A DNA stretch of 5,246 nt from CAYLZW01 sp964388085 (GTDB lineage: Bacteria; Myxococcota; UBA727; CAYLZW01), in the NCBI GenBank assembly GCA_964388085.1, contig CAYLZW010000382.1:1-5246 (forward strand), read 5' to 3'. Made by a program: the position numbers and the translations under genes. The notes beneath the pieces were generated by a model. It did not search any database. It was not told the DNA's origin and was given only the letters and a program-made list of their open reading frames with translations. Below, in pieces: positions 5,230-5,246 of this stretch. Numbering within the stretch: position 1 is the stretch's first letter; every line of letters starts with the position of its first letter.

Positions 5230-5246
5230 GCACACGTTCAGCGCGA

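Larger units (their letters stand above)
4922..5246. other. Intergenic region between the minus-strand membrane-anchored gene and the right edge
   Basis: About 325 bases without a supported gene, visibly less GC-rich than the coding parts, with A/T runs. The minus-strand gene reads leftward out of it and a candidate promoter at 5201-5229 reads rightward, so it is probably a divergent intergenic region. It holds two small hairpins (4980-5000, 5009-5025), a palindrome (5177-5190) and that promoter. I found no convincing -35/-10 pair for the minus-strand gene. The minus frame stays open to 5233, but its translation is Arg/Ser/Pro-rich, covers the palindrome and promoter-like elements, and lacks a ribosome site. 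Confidence 0.7.

Noticed and set aside
4934..5233. N-terminal extension of the membrane-anchored protein by about 100 residues to a GTG at 5233
   Set aside because: The translation is Arg/Ser/Pro-rich and unlike the rest of the protein. It would bury the hydrophobic anchor, overlaps the palindrome and promoter candidate, and has no ribosome site. The AGGA before the GTG at 4921 is a better start.

Overview
The window is high-GC DNA with long spurious open frames on both strands. Its gene content suggests a member of the Myxococcota (Polyangia or Myxococcia type): a DUF4388 (PATAN-like) protein with a C-terminal winged-helix-like region, and a membrane-anchored protein combining helical repeats with MORN-like repeats. 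The lineage is an inference from gene style and base composition; no marker gene is present.

Layout. Bases 1-2041 hold a tightly packed plus-strand unit. The last codons of an upstream gene overlap by GTGA the start of a 413-residue DUF4388 protein (25-1266). Ten bases later comes a 254-residue stand-alone CinA N-terminal-type (MoCF/molybdopterin-binding fold) protein (1277-2041). Ten bases after that, from the opposite strand, ends a 401-residue protein of no family I recognise (2052-3257, minus). Behind it, also on the minus strand, lies a roughly 516-residue membrane-anchored protein (3371-4921) with a PsbP/DcrB-like globular segment, TPR/Sel1-like helices and a C-terminal MORN_2 (YwqK-like) region. 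The last ~325 bases (4922-5246) are intergenic. They carry small hairpins in the minus-strand leader, a perfect 14-bp palindrome, and a candidate plus-strand promoter pointing out of the right edge.

How the parts may work together. The first two plus-strand genes are almost certainly co-transcribed, though no biochemical link between them is obvious. The two minus-strand genes could form an operon (larger gene first, 113-bp gap), but the gap holds its own possible -10 box and a 12-bp palindrome, so the unknown gene may be transcribed separately. The palindrome at 5177-5190 and its repeated GAACGT half-sites look like an operator for the gene that starts beyond the right edge.

I see no rRNA or tRNA genes, CRISPR array, insertion sequence, integrase or phage gene. 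Nothing here clearly forms a new multi-gene system. The least explained items are the 2052-3257 protein, the domain mix of the 3371-4921 protein, and the palindromic sites.
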